From: Chitinophagaceae bacterium C216
GTDB lineage: Bacteria; Bacteroidota; Bacteroidia; Chitinophagales; Chitinophagaceae
DNA length: 64,000 nt
NCBI GenBank assembly: GCA_028485475.2
Contig: CP144143.1
Coordinates: 2,418,001 to 2,482,000 of the forward strand
Reading direction: 5' to 3'
How positions within the stretch are numbered: position 1 is the stretch's first letter; every line of letters begins with the position of its first letter. The notes below the pieces were generated by a model. It saw only the letters and a program-made list of their open reading frames with translations. It had not been told where the DNA came from and did not search any database. Positions 16,944 to 26,026 of the stretch are shown piece by piece. Position numbers and translations under genes: made by a program.

Positions 16944-19838
16944 TTAGAGGTTGTATCCCAAGCTGATGTAATACAGTCCACCTACTCTCGGATTCCCAAA
17001 GGCGCTGTAATAGTACTTATTCAAAACATTGGAACCTCCCAACTTGATGATAATTTTAGCTGGCAGAATACGATAAGATACTTGAGCATCCAGTGTACCA
17101 TAGGCCGGTATAGGCCCTGAACCAAATGTACCCTGCCAGTCTACTTTATCCTGCCATCTGTACAATACATTAAAGCCAAGGTTTCGAGTAACCGCCTCAT
17201 TCGACACACTGATATTGTAACGATATTTTGGAGTATTAAAGAACGCAATAAAACCGTCGGGTACATCCTTCAGCACATCACTGGAGAAGTTAGCCGCTAA
17301 GGTATAACCCTTATAAAATCTATATTCTCCGCCGATGCCCCAACCGTAAGATGTCACATTCACATCGGTATTGGTAACAAATGAAAAATTCTCAGAGGTA
17401 AATGGGCTTGCCAAATCCACAGCCGCATTCGCCGGATTGCCGCTACTACCTCTGGCTACAGCTACACGTGCTATAAAATCTTTAAACCGGCTTCTATATC
17501 CATACACATCAATCAACAGCTGTGGTGTCAGCAAACCTCTATAACCTATCTCGAAGGAACTCATCTGCTCTGGCCTTACGGAAGAAAAAGTAGCCTGTTG
17601 GAGCAATGCAGGATTAGGCGTTCCGCCGGCAATAGAAGCCCGATAAGCAGCTACACTCTCCGACGTATACACCGGATTTACATCAAATCCGAAGTATTGG
17701 ATAAAGCTGGGGTCGCCTCCTATCAGGCGGCTTCCGGGTGTATTGAGATTGATCCATTGATCCTGTGTAGACGGAAAACGATATGCGGTTTGAAACGATA
17801 ACCTAATATTATTCTCGGGCGCTACTCTAAAGACAGCACTAGCGCGGGGTGTAAATCGTTCTTTATAACCATCCCGTTTGTCGTAGCGGATAGAACCGGT
17901 TAGCTTCAGTATGTCATCAAAGAATCTTTTTTGCAGTTGCACATAACCACCGTATTCATTAATTTTAATACGTCCGGTGGTATCAGCAAAAATGGTACCT
18001 CTCGAGTTTAAGGAGTATACTCTATAAGACGCCCCCACAATAGCTTCAAAGATTTGAATATGCTCCGAAAGATTCCATTGCCCTTCGTAATGATAAAGAT
18101 CAGAATTGTCGGCAAATTTAGCGCCCCCGTCTTTTATCGAAATTCTTTTAGCTCGAGCCAATGCACTGTCAAACTGAGGTGTTCCCGGTAGATATCGGCC
18201 GGCATCGGCGGCATTGCGAGCTGTAGCATGCGCTACCGAATCCGGGGCACCCTGCATTCGGGCTGCAGCATAAGTACCAGAATACAAACCAAACCAATCA
18301 GCATCGCTACGCCATTGTCTGTTAATATACAATGCCGCTGTAGTAGCAGTATAGGAATCTCCTGAATTCTCCTGAGTAGTATATGCCCTTAAAAACCAGT
18401 TTTTGCCTCTCAGTTCGGCTTTATATTGCCCTATCTGGAAGTTGAGTAACGAATATCTGTCCGCTCCCGTATATACCGATGTTCCTCTTCCCCAATAACC
18501 TACCAAAGAAGCTTCGATGTTATTGGTTATTTTATAATAAAGTCCTGCTGAAGTTTTTAAACTATAAGCATCATAATTCACCAAATCCTTTTCCGCATAT
18601 CCTGTACGACTTACCAACTGTCCTCCAAAAATGTCATTTCTTAAACCAAAGTGAAAAGGTACCAAATTCGTAGCCGCAGGCCGTAAAGGTTCCGGCAATC
18701 CGGCAATCAGCATGCCTATTTGGTCTGGTGTTGCATTTGCAGGAAGTGTATTGAAAAGCGCCACAATATCCACTGCACCTCCGGTAGCTTCTAATATGCC
18801 TGCTCTAGTTTGTGCCTGAAAAGCTTGTGCAATACTAGCCATGCTGGCACTGGCTTCATCACCGAAGATGTTTACACCATCGTAGTTGGGGTCATTTTCT
18901 CTTGTACCTCCCGGCTTTAAAGAGCTGATTACATTATTTCTATTCAAGTCGCGAGTGTCATTAGCTACCCAATCATAAGCTTTCATATATGACGCAGATA
19001 GCTTGTAAGCAAACCTGTCTCCTATTTTTTGTCCCCAGCGAATCGCCCAATCGTGGAAAGGTCTTGCCTTGCTTTCAGGATCTCCCAGGTGCATAATTCC
19101 CTGTTTCAAGTTCACGCTTAGGCCATCGAATCTAAAAGGGCTTTTACTTGTCATTAGTAACGTACCGCTCATACCTCCCGACCCGTAAAGTGCAGAGGAA
19201 GCCCCGGACAAAAGCTCCACATTATCCACATCCATTTCAGTAATACCGATAACGTTTCCAACAGAAAAATTAAGGGCCGGCGCTTGGTTGTCCATACCAT
19301 CTACTAGTTGATTAAATCGTAGATTACCGCTTCCGTTAAATCCACGTGTACTAAGCGTACGAAAGGTAATACTAGACGTAGTCATGTCTACCCCTTTAAT
19401 GTTGGACAAGCCTTCATAAAAGTTAGGTGCGGCTGCATTTCGGATGGCAACATGATTAACCCGATCTACCGTTACCGGAGATTCCAAAATTCTTTCTGCC
19501 ACGCGTGAAGCAGATACTACAACTTCCTGACCTAGATCCAGCTTTCGGGAAAGTAATACAGTGATCGGCTCCTCGCTATTCACTTCTATTTCTTGCGTAG
19601 CATATCCTACTGAAGAAATTTGAAGCTTTACCGGCAGCTGCGACACTTTTAATTCAAAAATACCTTTCGTATTGGTATAAGTGCCTTGATCGGTCTCACT
19701 TACAATTACGGAAGCATGAGCTACCACCTCCGAATCATCAGCGTTTTTAACTACACCCCTGATCACTTGTTGAGCATAGGAAAAAGCAGGGGTACTTAGC
19801 AAGGCTAATAGCACGAGCAATCGTTGTAGGGGTTTCAT
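16944..19838 (-). CDS. Orphan TonB-dependent outer-membrane receptor
   Basis: A 964-residue receptor with signal peptide (1-22), a carboxypeptidase-D-like regulatory domain (about 24-95: [19 protein letters not shown]), a linker [15 protein letters not shown], a plug (about 115-235) containing [21 protein letters not shown] and [20 protein letters not shown], and a beta-barrel ending in YYISLGYNL. It lacks the SusC VVVGYG-type signature and has no SusD partner, so it is closer to siderophore, vitamin or metal receptors than to SusC. The substrate is unknown. It diverges from purC, with overlapping control sequences. Confidence 0.9.
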   Translation of the reverse strand: MKPLQRLLVLLALLSTPAFSYAQQVIRGVVKNADDSEVVAHASVIVSETDQGTYTNTKGIFELKVSQLPVKLQISSVGYATQEIEVNSEEPITVLLSRKLDLGQEVVVSASRVAERILESPVTVDRVNHVAIRNAAAPNFYEGLSNIKGVDMTTSSITFRTLSTRGFNGSGNLRFNQLVDGMDNQAPALNFSVGNVIGITEMDVDNVELLSGASSALYGSGGMSGTLLMTSKSPFRFDGLSVNLKQGIMHLGDPESKARPFHDWAIRWGQKIGDRFAYKLSASYMKAYDWVANDTRDLNRNNVISSLKPGGTRENDPNYDGVNIFGDEASASMASIAQAFQAQTRAGILEATGGAVDIVALFNTLPANATPDQIGMLIAGLPEPLRPAATNLVPFHFGLRNDIFGGQLVSRTGYAEKDLVNYDAYSLKTSAGLYYKITNNIEASLVGYWGRGTSVYTGADRYSLLNFQIGQYKAELRGKNWFLRAYTTQENSGDSYTATTAALYINRQWRSDADWFGLYSGTYAAARMQGAPDSVAHATARNAADAGRYLPGTPQFDSALARAKRISIKDGGAKFADNSDLYHYEGQWNLSEHIQIFEAIVGASYRVYSLNSRGTIFADTTGRIKINEYGGYVQLQKRFFDDILKLTGSIRYDKRDGYKERFTPRASAVFRVAPENNIRLSFQTAYRFPSTQDQWINLNTPGSRLIGGDPSFIQYFGFDVNPVYTSESVAAYRASIAGGTPNPALLQQATFSSVRPEQMSSFEIGYRGLLTPQLLIDVYGYRSRFKDFIARVAVARGSSGNPANAAVDLASPFTSENFSFVTNTDVNVTSYGWGIGGEYRFYKGYTLAANFSSDVLKDVPDGFIAFFNTPKYRYNISVSNEAVTRNLGFNVLYRWQDKVDWQGTFGSGPIPAYGTLDAQVSYRILPAKIIIKLGGSNVLNKYYYSAFGNPRVGGLYYISLGYNL

Positions 19839-19852
19839 ACGGACTAATTTTG
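19824..19852 (+). promoter_or_regulatory. Probable purC promoter overlapping the TonB receptor start
   Basis: TTG (19824-19826), an 18-base spacer and TAATTTTG (19845-19852) fit the Bacteroidota promoter consensus on the plus strand. The element overlaps the first codons of the divergent receptor, whose start is at 19838. It would give purC an untranslated leader of about 105 bases. Confidence 0.55.
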
Positions 19853-19963
19853 AAGAAATTCAACATTAAGTTAACATTTGTTAGTTTTTCTACAAAAATT
19901 TTTAGTATAAAAAAATCCACAAGGACACTCGCAGCCATACTAATTCTTAATTATTTTCGCGGC

Positions 19964-20887
19964 ATGTCAGATTTTAACTTCCCAGAGCAAACCCATTTTT
20001 ATCGCGGTAAAGTAAGAGATGTATATACGATAAACGATCGTTTATTGGTGATGATAGCTTCAAATCGCATTTCGGCATTTGACGTCATCTTACCCCGACC
20101 CATTCCCTATAAAGGTCAGGTACTTAACCAAATTGCGGCATACATGTTAAATGCCACTAAAGATATCTGTAAGAATTGGTTACTAGAAACGCCTACTGCC
20201 AATAGTGCTCTTGGATATAAATGTACACCGTATAAAATAGAAATGGTAGTACGCGGCCACTTAACCGGCCACGCATGGCGCACTTACAATAGTGGTAAAA
20301 GAGAACTCTGCGGGGTGCCACTCCCGGAGGGCATGAAAGAAAACGATCCATTTGAAACTCCCATCATCACCCCAAGCACCAAGGCCAGTGAGGGACATGA
20401 TGAGGATATCAGCAAGGACGAAATTATTGCCCAAGGATTGGCTACAGCCGAAGAATGGGCTCAATTGGAAACGTTAGCATTAGCCCTCTTTAAACGTGGT
20501 CAGGAACTGGCCGCTAAACAAGGATTGATACTGGTGGACACTAAATATGAGTTTGGCAAACTTAACGGCGAGATTGTACTGATGGACGAAGTGCATACGC
20601 CAGATAGCTCGAGATATTTTTATGCTGAAGGATTTGAAGAACGTCAACAAAAAGGCGAAAAGCAAAAACAGCTTAGCAAAGAGTTTGTTCGGGAATGGCT
20701 GATCGAAAATAATTTCATGGGCAAAGAGGGGCAACAAGTGCCAGAAATGACCGATGCATGGGTGCAAACGATTTCTAACCGATATATCGAGCTATACGAA
20801 AAAGTCATCGGCGAGAAGTTTCAACCACAAGATGTGACCGATGAGGAGCAGTATGAAAAAATTAGTGCTGCATTGAAACGCTACTAA
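19964..20887 (+). CDS. purC: Phosphoribosylaminoimidazole-succinocarboxamide synthase
   Basis: A 307-residue SAICAR synthase that joins CAIR and aspartate using ATP in purine synthesis. Family motifs include [11 protein letters not shown] (residues 13-23), [48 protein letters not shown] and [15 protein letters not shown] chose ATG 19964 (MSDFNFP), which gives the usual length. The frame stays open to 19850, but the extra 38 residues are Lys/Ile-rich and overlap the promoter. The gene is monocistronic and ends at a hairpin at 20918-20943. Confidence 0.95.
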   Translation: MSDFNFPEQTHFYRGKVRDVYTINDRLLVMIASNRISAFDVILPRPIPYKGQVLNQIAAYMLNATKDICKNWLLETPTANSALGYKCTPYKIEMVVRGHLTGHAWRTYNSGKRELCGVPLPEGMKENDPFETPIITPSTKASEGHDEDISKDEIIAQGLATAEEWAQLETLALALFKRGQELAAKQGLILVDTKYEFGKLNGEIVLMDEVHTPDSSRYFYAEGFEERQQKGEKQKQLSKEFVREWLIENNFMGKEGQQVPEMTDAWVQTISNRYIELYEKVIGEKFQPQDVTDEEQYEKISAALKRY

Positions 20888-20917
20888 ATAAAATCATTGA
20901 TGCATTTGAATAGAAAT

Positions 20918-20943
20918 AACCCATGCCGAGAATGACATGGGTT
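20918..20943. terminator. Bidirectional-type hairpin between purC and the SRPBCC gene
   Basis: AACCCATG (20918-20925) and CATGGGTT (20936-20943) form a perfect 8-bp stem with a 10-base loop. It lies 30 bases after the purC stop and 34 bases after the convergent gene's stop. The T-rich tails on both sides are moderate, so termination efficiency is uncertain. Confidence 0.6.
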
Positions 20944-20977
20944 GTTTGCTTATAAAAGCGTACTGATTTTATACCTC

Positions 20978-21427
20978 CTATTTATCCGGAATTTCAGGCT
21001 CCACAAGTTTGATAAGTTTTTCCAGCGATTCCTGCCATCCCAAGTAGCACATTTCAGCAGGGATAAAAGCGGGGAATCCATGTTGTTCAATTTTTAACTC
21101 AGTACCCACAGATACTTTTTTGAGCTCTATTTTAGTAGTCATAATATCTGGTAGATCAGGCTGGTCAAATTTTTCGGTTACTGTTAATGCTTCATTAGGT
21201 TTTACCAGCTCATAGGTTCCGGAGAATTGATGGCTGCTCCCGGTGGTAAAATTATGAAAAGACATCTTGAACCCGCCTTTTTCGCGCACATCCATTTCAT
21301 GGACATTGCAAAGAAAACCATAAGGCGGATACCATGCCGCTATTGCTAATGGCTCTGTAAAAGCTCTATATACTTTTTCAGGAGAAGCTTTAATTACTCT
21401 GTGTAGTGAGATACTATTATTGGACAT
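20978..21427 (-). CDS. SRPBCC / AHSA1-family protein
   Basis: A 149-residue single-domain protein of the START-like AHSA1 group: SLHRVIKASPEKVYRAFTEPLAIAAWYPPYG (from residue 5), FSGTYELVKPNEALTVTEKFD, KIELKKVSVGTELKIEQHGFP and MCYLGWQESLEKLIKLVEPE. These proteins bind hydrophobic ligands or act in stress responses; the ligand here is unknown. I chose ATG 21427 (MSNNSISLHR). The frame continues to 21574, but the extra 49 residues lack family similarity and are Lys/Arg-rich. The gene stands alone. Confidence 0.85.
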   Translation of the reverse strand: MSNNSISLHRVIKASPEKVYRAFTEPLAIAAWYPPYGFLCNVHEMDVREKGGFKMSFHNFTTGSSHQFSGTYELVKPNEALTVTEKFDQPDLPDIMTTKIELKKVSVGTELKIEQHGFPAFIPAEMCYLGWQESLEKLIKLVEPEIPDK

Positions 21428-21659
21428 GACTAATCGTTTAGAGCCTACTCTTTTGGCTTTTCGGCTGCGCCCGTTTATTAAAGTGGTAGCTGCTCCACTG
21501 CTTTTCTTAAAGAAGGGCCTATCATTACAAAGTTGAACTTTATATACAACAGATACACGGGGCATACACGACAATTGTAGGGCTGATTACGTAATTGCAA
21601 GTCCCCCATTTACATCAGATATGGATACCACTTATTTAGCTATTTTTTATTTTTAATAA

Positions 21660-22649
21660 ATGAAAAGACTAACAATAGTGAGTAGCTTCCTGCTATTAGG
21701 CACATATTTTCTTGCCGCACAGGAAGTGCAAATCATCGCAGAGGTGCCTGGCAAAAGTTTTAGAGGATTATCTATTTTCAAAAACACAATATGGATAAGC
21801 GGCTCTCAGGGTACTGTAGGACGCTCAGAGGATGGCGGAACCACCTGGCAGTGGCATACAGTAACGGGCTTTGAAAAAACAGATTTCCGAGATATTGAAG
21901 TATTGGATGAAAGCACAGCAGTAATAATGGGCATTGCTTCCCCAGCGTACATATTAAAAACTACTGATAGAGGAAAAAGCTGGCATAAAGTATATGAGAA
22001 CAACCATCCTGATATTTTTCTGGATGCGATGGCTTTTAAAAATAAGAAAGAAGGTATTGTAATCGGCGACCCGATAGATAATAAAATATTTGTTGCCAAA
22101 ACTAAAGATGGAGGTAATACTTGGCAGGAAAGCAATGTTCTAAACCTACCTCCCACACAACCCGGAGAAGCATTCTTCGCCGCCAGCGGCACTAATATTG
22201 TGTGGCATAAAAACAAGTATTACCTAGTTAGCGGCGGTAATGTATCACGCCTTTTTGTACACGATAAAATGCAGCTGTTACCCGTAGCTCAGGGCAGTGT
22301 TATGCGAGGTGCTAATAGCATTGCTATACGGGACAATCACATATGGATAGCTGCAGGCAATTACAATGATCTCAAAAATCAGGACAGTGCTTTTGTATAC
22401 AGTAACGATGGAGGCAAAAGCTGGCACTATCCCCAAACCATGCCCGGAGGGTATCGAAGTTGTGTATGTGCCATTAACAAGAACACTTTAATCACCTGTG
22501 GAATTACAGGAGTCGACATCAGTTACGACGGAGGGAAAAATTGGCAATCGGTAAGCCCCATCAGCTTTAATGCATGCGCTTATAGCCAACAGGAAAATGC
22601 CGTATATTTAGTAGGTAATAATGGCAAAGTGGGGAAATTGCCATTATAG
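21660..22649 (+). CDS. Secreted BNR/Asp-box (Ycf48-like) beta-propeller protein
   Basis: A 329-residue exported protein with a signal peptide (1-19, ending FLAAQ). Five Asp-box or BNR-like repeats can be read at regular intervals: SEDGGTTWQW, TTDRGKSWHK, TKDGGNTWQE, SNDGGKSWHY and SYDGGKNWQS. This indicates a beta-propeller like Ycf48/HCF136 or the non-catalytic sialidase-like proteins. The catalytic Arg/Glu/Tyr set of true sialidases is not obvious, so I do not call it a sialidase. Bacteroidota have many such proteins annotated as oxidoreductases without biochemical proof. Confidence 0.8.
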   Translation: MKRLTIVSSFLLLGTYFLAAQEVQIIAEVPGKSFRGLSIFKNTIWISGSQGTVGRSEDGGTTWQWHTVTGFEKTDFRDIEVLDESTAVIMGIASPAYILKTTDRGKSWHKVYENNHPDIFLDAMAFKNKKEGIVIGDPIDNKIFVAKTKDGGNTWQESNVLNLPPTQPGEAFFAASGTNIVWHKNKYYLVSGGNVSRLFVHDKMQLLPVAQGSVMRGANSIAIRDNHIWIAAGNYNDLKNQDSAFVYSNDGGKSWHYPQTMPGGYRSCVCAINKNTLITCGITGVDISYDGGKNWQSVSPISFNACAYSQQENAVYLVGNNGKVGKLPL

Positions 22650-22801
22650 CTTCCCCACCAGCCAGTTCCGATCAGGTGGTTTCACAGGAAGGTTTGTTTA
22701 ATGGTGTTTTTCATAGCTTAGCACACCTCTTTTATTGCTTGCGATAACCAAAAATATTACCCCTTCATGTGCATAGCAACGTGAAAATCATCATGTTTCA
22801 C

Positions 22802-22817
22802 CCGGGAAAATTCCCGG
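22802..22817. promoter_or_regulatory. GC-rich palindrome upstream of the signalling cassette
   Basis: CCGGGAA-AA-TTCCCGG is an inverted repeat with perfect 7-bp arms in otherwise AT-rich DNA, 50 bases before the small-protein start. No T-run follows. It is a candidate operator for the cassette's own LuxR-type regulator, or a leader hairpin. The role is inferred. Confidence 0.45.
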
Positions 22818-22866
22818 TATATAATCGCCCTCAGTTTTTTATTTTTATGGTTAAAATCTCCTCATT

Positions 22867-23163
22867 ATGACAAATGAACAATCCAAACAATGTAAAATCG
22901 AGTTTTATTTTACAAGGGAAAAAATTGAGCAATTATTAAAGGCAAATCCTCATGCTAAAGGCATTATTATAAGTCAGGAGATAAAAGTAAGACGCACTGC
23001 GGAGAACGGCACCCTTAATGTTGTTGAAATTAAAGCCCGTGCCGACAACGGTGCTCAAAAAGGTGGTAGCAGCATTCAAGCGGTATCCAAAGCTGCATCA
23101 GATGAAGTGGATGGCTGCCCTAACCCTCCCGGATGTGGTCCCGAAACACCTGATGAACCATAA
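22867..23163 (+). CDS. Small uncharacterised protein with Cys-Pro-rich tail
   Basis: A 98-residue protein without signal peptide or membrane segment. Residues about 10-62 form a compact alpha/beta region (EFYFTREKIEQLLKANPHAK, then GTLNVVEIKARADNG). A Ser/Ala-rich linker follows, then the acidic C-terminus with CPNPPGC (residues 84-90). From memory, Bacteroidota have small proteins with a similar globular part and a C-terminal Cys-Pro-Pro-x-Cys-like tail near 7-TM/kinase genes, but I cannot verify this here. The two tail cysteines could form a loop, bind metal or be modified. The stop is four bases before the 7-TM gene, so they are probably co-transcribed. Function unknown. Confidence 0.7.
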   Translation: MTNEQSKQCKIEFYFTREKIEQLLKANPHAKGIIISQEIKVRRTAENGTLNVVEIKARADNGAQKGGSSIQAVSKAASDEVDGCPNPPGCGPETPDEP

Positions 23164-23166
23164 TGG

Positions 23167-23838
23167 ATGGCTCCCGTAATGAAAGGGATAAAGGAAATAT
23201 TAAATATTTTGGATAGCATAGGACCGGTTGTGGCTACGTTGCTGCTTTTCATCAACCGAAAGAAGTTATCCAGAGAGATGTATCCTATTATGTTTTTCTG
23301 CATTATTCAATTATGCTGCAACACCATTGCTACAATAATTGAAAAAGTATTTGACGGGAACAACTATTGGGTGTATAAAATCAACGCCACCACATCCTTC
23401 CTATGCCTTTCCTATCTCTTTCTAAAAAAACTGTTTCAAATAAGCAACATAGCGTTTTCACTATTTCTATTCGTATATGCAGTCATCAACATGCTGCTTC
23501 TATTTCAGGGAGACGGAATTTCCCAGTTCAACAGCACCAGTGCCGCTATTGAAAGTCTTGCGATTGTAAGCTTTTGCCTTTATTTCTTCTATGCAAGACT
23601 GATTAATACATCCGAGGAAATCAGCATTCCCGAGACCAGTATATTCTGGTGCATTGTAGGAATATTTACTTATTATGCCGGGGCTTTTTTTATTTTTATA
23701 TCGTACAAGTATCTTATTCACAGCGATAGTGCTACGGTAGGAATTTTGTGGAGATTTCATAATATATTGCTGTTCATCTGTTGTGCGTATATTAGTTATG
23801 GCGTTTTATGCAAAAACTATCGAACGATATTATCGTAA
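23167..23838 (+). CDS. Seven-transmembrane protein, possible sensor partner of the kinase
   Basis: A 223-residue integral membrane protein with about seven hydrophobic segments (near residues 12-30, 38-60, 72-90, 95-117, 127-147, 157-183 and 192-215) and no soluble domain. I recognise no named family. Its end overlaps the start of the histidine kinase by 31 bases, a sign of translational coupling. The kinase has only one membrane segment and no sensor domain, so this protein may detect the signal. ATG 23167 is used; ATG 23179 (MKGIKE) is an alternative. Confidence 0.75.
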   Translation: MAPVMKGIKEILNILDSIGPVVATLLLFINRKKLSREMYPIMFFCIIQLCCNTIATIIEKVFDGNNYWVYKINATTSFLCLSYLFLKKLFQISNIAFSLFLFVYAVINMLLLFQGDGISQFNSTSAAIESLAIVSFCLYFFYARLINTSEEISIPETSIFWCIVGIFTYYAGAFFIFISYKYLIHSDSATVGILWRFHNILLFICCAYISYGVLCKNYRTILS

Positions 23839-24593
23839 TTCTGAGCTCCTCGGCCTTTCTTTTTCTGATAACATTGTTTATCGTTTTCCTGTTAATGGCA
23901 TACAAGCGCAGAGATTATAAACATCTACAGGAAAAACAACTATTGGAAGAACATTTTAACAATCAGCTGCTACGCTCTCAAATAGAAGTACAAGAACAAA
24001 CCTTTATGCAGATCGGGAAGGAACTTCATGACAATGTGGGACAATTGCTAAGCACTTCGCGCATGCTTATCGGACTTGCAGAACGAAGTATGACATCGCC
24101 GCCTGATGCGCTGTTCACTGCTAATGCTACGCTTGGAAAAGCGATTAGTGAATTGCGTTCACTTTCCAAATCACTTGATAAAGAGTGGCTGTCGCAGTTT
24201 AATCTCATCGAAAACTTGAAAAATGAAATTACTCGAATAAATGCCACAGCCACTATTCACGCTTCTTTACAAGTAACCCATCAGCCGGCACTACCCTCTT
24301 CCAAGCAAATTATCCTTTTTCGCATTATTCAAGAGGCTATACAAAATGCTATTAAACATAGTGGCTGTGACAAACTCATCATCAGTCTATCGAAACAAGA
24401 TGGACACCTTGTAATCACCGTATATGACAACGGGAAAGGTTTTCAAGCAGAAGTATGTGAAAAAGGCTTAGGATTAAAAAATATGGAATCCCGCACACAG
24501 CTGCTGGGAGGCAAGATCAATTTTATATCCGAACCCGGTAACACTACCATTACCATACATATACCTGAAAACAAAAATCACTATGAAAACTAA
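23808..24593 (+). CDS. Sensor histidine kinase (HisKA_3 / NarX-DegS type)
   Basis: A 261-residue kinase with one transmembrane segment (about 8-31), a short coiled linker, a HisKA_3 dimerisation domain with phospho-accepting His74 in IGKELHDNVGQLL, and an HATPase_c domain with N-box QEAIQNAIKHSG and G-box DNGKGF. No periplasmic or PAS sensing domain is present, so sensing is probably done by the overlapping 7-TM protein upstream. The gene overlaps the response regulator by 11 bases. Confidence 0.93.
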   Translation: MQKLSNDIIVILSSSAFLFLITLFIVFLLMAYKRRDYKHLQEKQLLEEHFNNQLLRSQIEVQEQTFMQIGKELHDNVGQLLSTSRMLIGLAERSMTSPPDALFTANATLGKAISELRSLSKSLDKEWLSQFNLIENLKNEITRINATATIHASLQVTHQPALPSSKQIILFRIIQEAIQNAIKHSGCDKLIISLSKQDGHLVITVYDNGKGFQAEVCEKGLGLKNMESRTQLLGGKINFISEPGNTTITIHIPENKNHYEN

Positions 24594-25224
24594 AATAGGA
24601 CTTGTCGACGATCATCAACTTTTTTTAAAATCTCTGAGTTTGCTCTTAGAAAGCTTTAATACCTATGAAGTTGTTCTGGAAGCTTTAAACGGGAAGGATT
24701 TGCAAGAAAAAATAAAAGGCAGAAAAGAGCTGCCCGATATCATCCTGATTGATGTAAATATGCCCGTGATGAATGGCATTGAAACTACTCGATGGCTTAC
24801 AGAAAACTATCCATCCATTAAACCGGCAGCTTTAACCATGAATGCTGATGACAACACCATTATATCTATGTTTAAAGCCGGCTGTTGTGGCTATCTGTTA
24901 AAAGACACCCATCCTAATGAATTGGAGAAGGCTTTAGAAGAAATAGACAAAAAAGGTTATTATAATGCTGATGCCTGTAATATTAACTTCAGAAGGATTC
25001 TAATGAAGGCTGATGAGATAGGAGAATTACAACTCACTCCGAAAGAGCTGACTTTTCTGCAGTACGCTTGCAGCGAACTCACCTATAAGCAAATTGCGGC
25101 AGCCATGAATTTAAGCGAACGCACCATTGACGGCTACCGTGAGACTTTATTCAAAAAGTTTAATGTACAAAGCCGCGTAGGGCTTTGCTTGGAAGCTATC
25201 AGAAAAGAATTGGTGAAATTATAA
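24583..25224 (+). CDS. NarL/LuxR-family response regulator
   Basis: A 213-residue regulator with a receiver domain (1-120) carrying the acidic pair at Asp9-Asp10, phospho-acceptor Asp57 in LIDVNMP and Lys107 in YLLKD. The C-terminal LuxR helix-turn-helix covers about 145-205 (LTPKELTFLQYACSELTYKQIAAAM, then RTIDGYRETLFKKF). It is the cognate partner of the upstream kinase. The targets are unknown; the palindrome at 22802-22817 is an attractive autoregulatory site. Confidence 0.93.
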   Translation: MKTKIGLVDDHQLFLKSLSLLLESFNTYEVVLEALNGKDLQEKIKGRKELPDIILIDVNMPVMNGIETTRWLTENYPSIKPAALTMNADDNTIISMFKAGCCGYLLKDTHPNELEKALEEIDKKGYYNADACNINFRRILMKADEIGELQLTPKELTFLQYACSELTYKQIAAAMNLSERTIDGYRETLFKKFNVQSRVGLCLEAIRKELVKL

Positions 25225-25259
25225 AATATTTTAAAGTGGATAAACCCAATCTCCATTTA

Positions 25260-25997
25260 TCAAGATAAGCTATTTAGCAGATCCTTGAGTTGGCGCACTG
25301 AAGAAGTATTTACCGAATAATGATTATTCTCCGTACTATCGGCAAAAGCTTTTGGGAAAAAGCCCATCTTACTATGCTGTAGCTCACGTAGAGAGGTGTG
25401 AAACTCTCGACAGCCGGTCTTTTGAGCAAGAGTTGCTACATTTTCGGCACGCACCCCACTACCCGGCATAATAATAATTCTGCCTGCCGCGATGCGGTTC
25501 AGCTCTGCAATCAATTCCACCCCTTCGGGAGCTGTCAACTGTTGACCACTAGTCAGAATTCTTTCACAGCCTATTTCTATCAATTGCTCAAGTGCTCTAT
25601 ACGGATCTACACATCTATCAAATGCACGATGAAAGGTTACTTTCAAAGGGTGCACTGCCTCAACAATCCGGGCCGTACGCTCCACATCTATACTACCATC
25701 TCTTTTTAAGAATCCTACTACCACACCATCACACTGAAGTTCTTTACATTGTAGCGCATCTTGATACATACAATCATATTCCTCATCAGTATAAAAGAAA
25801 TCGCCACCCCGCACCCGTATGATGGGATAAATTAGCGTAGAAGGAAATTGTTCCCGACATTTTTTTATGACCCCAAACGACTGGGTAGTCCCCCCCTCAC
25901 CCAGATTAGCGCAAAGCTCTATACGATCTGCACCTCCAGCTACTGCATTCTTAGTAGATTCAAAATCAGAAGTAGCAATTTCGAGTATATATGCCAA
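25260..25997 (-). CDS. cutC: CutC family protein
   Basis: A 245-residue TIM-barrel protein of the CutC family, historically linked to copper tolerance although its biochemical role is unsettled. Diagnostic stretches are LEIATSDFESTKNAVAGGADRIELC, LGEGGTTQSFGVIK, VRGGDFFYTDEEY, VTFHRAFDR and ERILTSGQ. The length is normal. It lies 29 bases after the glycosylasparaginase gene on the same strand and is probably co-transcribed with it. A G7 tract (C7 on plus, 25890-25896) in the GEGGT codons is in frame. Confidence 0.92.
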   Translation of the reverse strand: MAYILEIATSDFESTKNAVAGGADRIELCANLGEGGTTQSFGVIKKCREQFPSTLIYPIIRVRGGDFFYTDEEYDCMYQDALQCKELQCDGVVVGFLKRDGSIDVERTARIVEAVHPLKVTFHRAFDRCVDPYRALEQLIEIGCERILTSGQQLTAPEGVELIAELNRIAAGRIIIMPGSGVRAENVATLAQKTGCREFHTSLRELQHSKMGFFPKAFADSTENNHYSVNTSSVRQLKDLLNSLS

Positions 25998-26026
25998 AAT
26001 TTCTAAAATTTAAGAGTGTTCAATAA

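Noticed and set aside
19850-19963. N-terminal extension of purC to 19850
   Set aside because: The frame is open, but the extra residues are Lys/Ile-rich, do not resemble SAICAR synthase and overlap a promoter that fits initiation at ATG 19964.
21806-22216. Open frame of 136 codons opposite the BNR-repeat gene
   Set aside because: Shadow of a repetitive gene on the other strand, without recognisable domains or a separate promoter.
21660-22649. Calling the BNR-repeat protein a sialidase to link it with the AGE epimerase
   Set aside because: It has Asp-boxes, but the catalytic Arg triad and Tyr/Glu pair could not be recognised, and it lies far from the epimerase operon.
25890-25896. C7 tract in cutC as a slippage switch
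   Set aside because: The run encodes two Gly codons in a conserved GEGGT motif and the frame is intact. Nothing points to variation.
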